NCBI GenBank assembly: GCA_025355875.1
Contig: JANXYV010000012.1
Coordinates: 1 to 35,921 of the forward strand
Length of the DNA stretch: 35,921 bases
Direction of reading: 5' to 3'
Source: Prolixibacteraceae bacterium
GTDB lineage: Bacteria > Bacteroidota > Bacteroidia > Bacteroidales > Prolixibacteraceae
How positions within the stretch are numbered: position 1 is the stretch's first letter; each line of letters begins with the position of its first letter. Under the pieces are notes generated by a model. It did not search any database. It saw only the letters and a program-made list of their open reading frames with translations, and had not been told where the DNA came from. A program made the translations under genes and the position numbers. Below are positions 32,335-35,921 of the stretch, one piece after another.

Positions 32335-35300
32335 TTGATTTGTAAACCTCTCCTGACCCTGGGACTGCTCCTGATTTTTGCTGACTTCACCCAGGCCATT
32401 TCAATCAAATCTACCGCCACCGGTGGAAACTGGAGTAACCCAACCACCTGGGTGGGAGGAGATGTTCCTTTGGCTGGCGATGAAGTAACCATTGCTGATG
32501 GGGCCATTGTAACCATCGATACGGATATTCCGGCGTTACTTTCCTTGTCTATCGGGCAATTTTCATCGGGTACTTTGCAATTCGAAGCCGAAGCTGCACG
32601 GACTTTAACGATTGCCGGAATTCTGACCATCAAGCCGGGCAGTGTTTTCCGGAGCGCACCCTCAGGCTCCGCCAGCGCCGTGACCGACCATTCGCTGGTG
32701 GTGAACGGAAGTATTATCAACAACGGAATCCTCAATTTCAGTGCACCGGCCGGTGCAGGAGGAACCACGGCCAATGCTTCAGGCGCCGGAATCACTTTTA
32801 CCGGAGCTTCGAATGCAACCTTCGATTGTTCGTCGGCAAGTCTGACTAATTTAAGGCAAACGAACGGAATCATCCTGAACAAAGGAACCTCAGCAACCTC
32901 GGTGCTTTCATTCGCACCCGGAAAGTCATTCCAGGTTTTATCGGATGGCACTCCGGCAGCAAAAGGATTCCTTTCGATCCTCAACGGAACTTTTAATATC
33001 ATCGGGTCGAATACCTTTCACAATCCGGTATTCGACACCAATGGAAGCTACACGATTCCGGCTACAGGTGGTCTTTGGCTTGGAAATCAGAATGCCACGA
33101 TCGCCGGGATGGATGGAACCGCGACCATTCTGGGAGAACTGAAAATTTCGAACGGGACCTGCCAGGTCGGCATTTCCGGTAATAACTCATCCGGAATAGT
33201 CAATCATGGCCAGTTCCGGATGTCGGGCGGGAACCTGGACATTGCCGGGAAGTTCAGTTTGGAAGATGGAGCATGCACCATTTCCGGAGGAAAAATCAAC
33301 CTGGCCACCAAAGGTTTTACGGCTGATCATGAGCCCACTTTCAACGTTTCACCGCAGGCCAGCCTGCAGATTTACGGAAACCCGGTCATCACGATTGAAG
33401 AACCTGCCGCTGACCAATCCGACGATCTACGGATACTGGCCGGTACCGGGAAAAAATCCATCCGGGGTGGGAACTTCCGGATGGGAACGGCTACGACCCC
33501 GGCAGCGAGCACGTTCTATGTGAACAGCGAAATCCAGATCGCTAAAATTACCGTCTTCGACGAATGTTCCATGCGGATGGTCGATACCTCCCAAGATCCG
33601 GCGATTAACCTAAAAAACGGCTTTGTTTCGAAGCTTGATTTTGAGAACGGCAGTTTTGCACTCACCGCTCCGGATAACAAAATGTTGTTTTGCAAAGGCG
33701 AAATACCTGCACCATACATGAGTTTGCAATCGTTTATCGACGGTGGGGGCAAAGCCAGCCGGAATTGCACACTCATCCCATCCAGCTTTCAGCTGCTCGA
33801 TGAAACCCAAAGCGGCAGCGATTGCCCATACACGATTACACGAAACTATCAGGTAAGCAACATATTCGGGAGCGTTGGCACCGCCAGGCACCGCATTTTT
33901 GTTGAAGCCGAAACCACGCCTGCTCCCGAGACAAAGGTAGTGTTGAAATCGGCGGCGGGGATAATGGCACAAACATCTCAATCATTTACGACATCAGGTA
34001 ATTGGATTTGCCCCGCTGGTGTTACCAGTATTATAGTAGAATGCTGGGGTAGCGGCGGCGGCGGAGCGGGTGATGCCTCCTCCGGAGGTTGGGGAAATGG
34101 CGGCGGTGGCGGTGGTGCTTATGCCAAAATAAATTCATTTACAGTTGTTCCAGGAATTAGTTATTCTTTTAATGTTGGAGCAGCAGGGGCTGGTGGAGCT
34201 GCTGGTAATAATCCTGGTGGAAGCGGAGGTACAACCTCCTTTAACACTTCCACTTGTATTGCAGTAGGCGGTGCTGGTGGTCAGGTTAACAATAGCGGAA
34301 GTGCAGGCGGCACTGGTGGTGCCGGTGGCTTGTCAAGTAGCTCAACTGGCGATGTCAAATATAATGGAGGAAATGGTGCTGCAGGTAGCAATTCGGGTGG
34401 TGGTGGTGGAGGCTCATCGGCTGGAACAGGAATTAATGGTAATAACGCAACAGGTTTAACTGCAGGTACAGCAGTAACAGGAGGGGGTGCTGGTGGCAAC
34501 GGACAGAATAACAACCCAGGCATATCAGGAACCGCCCCAGGCGGTGGTGGTGGTGGAGCTGAATATAGTGGTGCGAATGAGCAGGGGGGTGCTGGTGCTC
34601 TTGGTCAGGTAATAATTACTTGGGATATTCCAGCAGGATATTGTTCTGGAAATGCGGTGACGGTTCTGAGTTCAAATGGAGTAACTAACACTGGTAATGC
34701 AACTGGCTCTTCAGATGCACAAGGAGTTGATCTAAATGAAAGGACTGATCTACTGACACTTGATCTAACTGGCGGTGATTTGCTTACTTCAGGAGGTTCT
34801 TTAACTGTCGCATGGGGTAGATTCAACAATAATCCGGCAAATATAACTGTGGAATTTTCTACTGATGCCGTAACATGGAGTGCACCTGTCACATATACAT
34901 TAGCCGGCAATAGTGGCTGGGCAAATCAAAATATTACTTTTAATATTAACACCAGATATATTCGCTTTGGAAAAACAGTTGCAAATGAACGAATAGTAAC
35001 TGTTGATGCGGTATCTTTTAACACTCCTTGTGCACCGCCTTGTACGTTGCCACAGGGAAGCTTAGCTGCAAACGGTCCATTCTGTGCAACCGGTGCAGGT
35101 CAATTGACATGGACAGCTACTGCCGGAACAGGACCATATACCGTTGTTTATAACGATGGCACCGCAAACCGTACTGCAAACAATGTAACCAGCGGAACTG
35201 CATTTGCAACTTTCAGCACACCAGTGGTCAGCACTACAACCTACACGCTGGTTTCAGTTACCGATGCTGGTGGGTGTGCCAGAAGCAGCGGTTTTACCGG

Positions 35301-35921
35301 GGGGTCAGCTACGATTACGGTCAATCCAATACCAACAGTGACCAATTCACCACTGACACAAACCATCTGTTCGGGTGGAAACACTACTCTGGTTACACTG
35401 ACTTCCGGTGTTACAGGGACAACTTTTGCATGGACTGCATCGGCAACGGCTGGCGTTTCAGGGTTCACGGCAAGCGGTATCGGTACAATCCCGGTTCAGA
35501 CAATATCTACAACCGGAACCGCCCAGGGGACTGTCACCTATGTAATTACTCCGACAGCAACCGGGTGTCCGGGTTCAGTAACCAATTACACCGTGTTGGT
35601 CAATCCAAAACCAACAGTGACCAATTCACCACTGACTCAAACCATCTGTTCAGGAGGCTCAACAACCATTGTCACGCTTACTTCCGGTATTGCAGGGACA
35701 ACTTTTTCATGGACTGCCTCGGCAACGGCTGGTGTTTCAGGGTTCACTGCAAGCGGTACCAGTACGATTCCGGTTCAGACAATATCTACAACTGGCACCA
35801 CACAGGGGACTGTCACCTATGTAATTACTCCGACAGCAACCGGGTGTCCGGGTTCAGTAACCAATTACACCGTGTTGGTCAATCCAAAACCAACAGTGAC
35901 CAATTCACCACTGACTCAAAC
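32335..35921 (+). CDS. Giant secreted adhesin-like protein, 5' part (runs off the window)
   Basis: Continuous frame of at least 1195 codons, no stop before 35921. Start taken at TTG 32335 because it gives a normal signal peptide (LICKPLLTLGLLLIFADFTQA); the only in-frame ATG, 31951, would bury it behind 128 residues. Order: G8-like beta domain (GGNWSNPTTWVGGDVP, residues about 28-140), beta-helix-like repeats to about 480, a truncated HYR/SprB-like piece (CPYTITRNYQVSNIFGSVG), then GIMAQTSQSFTTSGNW at about 543, a Gly-rich domain (568-760), a jelly-roll-like domain, and Ig/PKD-like repeats from residue 1000. Expected to be T9SS-exported, with the sorting domain beyond the window. Surface attachment or gliding is a reasonable guess, not shown. 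Confidence 0.82.
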   Translation, partial: MICKPLLTLGLLLIFADFTQAISIKSTATGGNWSNPTTWVGGDVPLAGDEVTIADGAIVTIDTDIPALLSLSIGQFSSGTLQFEAEAARTLTIAGILTIKPGSVFRSAPSGSASAVTDHSLVVNGSIINNGILNFSAPAGAGGTTANASGAGITFTGASNATFDCSSASLTNLRQTNGIILNKGTSATSVLSFAPGKSFQVLSDGTPAAKGFLSILNGTFNIIGSNTFHNPVFDTNGSYTIPATGGLWLGNQNATIAGMDGTATILGELKISNGTCQVGISGNNSSGIVNHGQFRMSGGNLDIAGKFSLEDGACTISGGKINLATKGFTADHEPTFNVSPQASLQIYGNPVITIEEPAADQSDDLRILAGTGKKSIRGGNFRMGTATTPAASTFYVNSEIQIAKITVFDECSMRMVDTSQDPAINLKNGFVSKLDFENGSFALTAPDNKMLFCKGEIPAPYMSLQSFIDGGGKASRNCTLIPSSFQLLDETQSGSDCPYTITRNYQVSNIFGSVGTARHRIFVEAETTPAPETKVVLKSAAGIMAQTSQSFTTSGNWICPAGVTSIIVECWGSGGGGAGDASSGGWGNGGGGGGAYAKINSFTVVPGISYSFNVGAAGAGGAAGNNPGGSGGTTSFNTSTCIAVGGAGGQVNNSGSAGGTGGAGGLSSSSTGDVKYNGGNGAAGSNSGGGGGGSSAGTGINGNNATGLTAGTAVTGGGAGGNGQNNNPGISGTAPGGGGGGAEYSGANEQGGAGALGQVIITWDIPAGYCSGNAVTVLSSNGVTNTGNATGSSDAQGVDLNERTDLLTLDLTGGDLLTSGGSLTVAWGRFNNNPANITVEFSTDAVTWSAPVTYTLAGNSGWANQNITFNINTRYIRFGKTVANERIVTVDAVSFNTPCAPPCTLPQGSLAANGPFCATGAGQLTWTATAGTGPYTVVYNDGTANRTANNVTSGTAFATFSTPVVSTTTYTLVSVTDAGGCARSSGFTGGSATITVNPIPTVTNSPLTQTICSGGNTTLVTLTSGVTGTTFAWTASATAGVSGFTASGIGTIPVQTISTTGTAQGTVTYVITPTATGCPGSVTNYTVLVNPKPTVTNSPLTQTICSGGSTTIVTLTSGIAGTTFSWTASATAGVSGFTASGTSTIPVQTISTTGTTQGTVTYVITPTATGCPGSVTNYTVLVNPKPTVTNSPLTQ
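35332..35921 (+). repeat. 279-bp tandem repeats encoding 93-aa Ig/PKD-like units
   Basis: Unit 1 is 35332-35610, unit 2 is 35611-35889, and a third begins at 35890 and is cut by the window. The period is exactly 279 bp. Units start PTVTNSPLTQTICSGG and contain WTASATAGVSGFTASG and TVTYVITPTATGCPGSVTNY. They are very similar at DNA level too, including long identical runs, so copy number could change by recombination. Confidence 0.9.

Noticed and set aside
32274-33002. 242-aa minus-strand frame opposite the adhesin
   Set aside because: It is an antisense shadow of the long plus-strand frame; the plus frame has a signal peptide and recognisable domains.

Overview
The window is a chromosomal segment of a Bacteroidota bacterium. 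I base this on proteins ending in a type IX secretion (T9SS) sorting domain, a CarboxypepD_reg/TonB-dependent receptor, paired LytS-type kinases and LytTR regulators, several Gfo/Idh/MocA enzymes with Tat signals, TAnnTTTG-type -7 boxes and a near absence of Shine-Dalgarno sequences. A free-living, polysaccharide-using Bacteroidales/Marinilabiliales-like organism fits, but the genus cannot be named from this sequence. No tRNA, rRNA, CRISPR array or intact transposase was seen.

Layout. 1-5274 (minus): a TolC-MacA-MacB(ATPase)-MacB(permease) efflux operon with its own promoter and a terminator, followed by the start of a LytS-type histidine kinase cut by the window edge. 5485-6808 (plus): YceI-like periplasmic protein, a four-helix membrane protein and a DUF3795 Cys-rich protein. 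6792-14055 (minus): a macro-domain gene broken by one in-frame stop, a VOC protein, and a catabolic-looking cluster (two Gfo/Idh/MocA proteins, ThuA-like, DUF6807/PmoA-like, uroporphyrinogen-decarboxylase-like). A divergent AraC regulator at 14233 is its likely controller. 15270-18718: M20 dipeptidase (plus) and a T9SS-exported protein (minus). 18960-23871 (minus): TonB-dependent receptor, exported 213-aa protein, and a LytS/LytTR pair. 24085-26583: overlapping SGNH hydrolase and esterase genes (plus), facing a Gfo/Idh/MocA gene (minus). 27492-28950 (minus): YeaD-like mutarotase and YbaK-like deacylase. 29395-30887: a cupin gene, a wrecked DUF4160-DUF2442 pair and a small coiled-coil membrane protein. 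32335-35921 (plus, runs off the end): a very long secreted adhesin with Ig/PKD-like tandem repeats.

The most unusual part is 26.6-31.4 kb, dense with small palindromes. Three repeat families can be separated. (1) A 168-bp MITE-like element at 30029-30196 has imperfect terminal inverted repeats, an internal cloverleaf-like fold and a TA duplication. It sits inside a DUF2442 gene, and removing it with one TA restores a perfect 76-codon reading frame. (2) Two hairpin-rich composite elements, at 26739-27424 and 30950-31261, share inverted ends containing ACAAAATTCC and an ordered set of inner modules. A TGTSAATArCCC-type core occurs seven times in the window. (3) A 40-bp direct repeat occurs three times and brackets the DUF4160-DUF2442 remnant. 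The adhesin also carries an internal junction that looks like a buried former signal-peptide cleavage site, suggesting that two exported-protein genes were fused.
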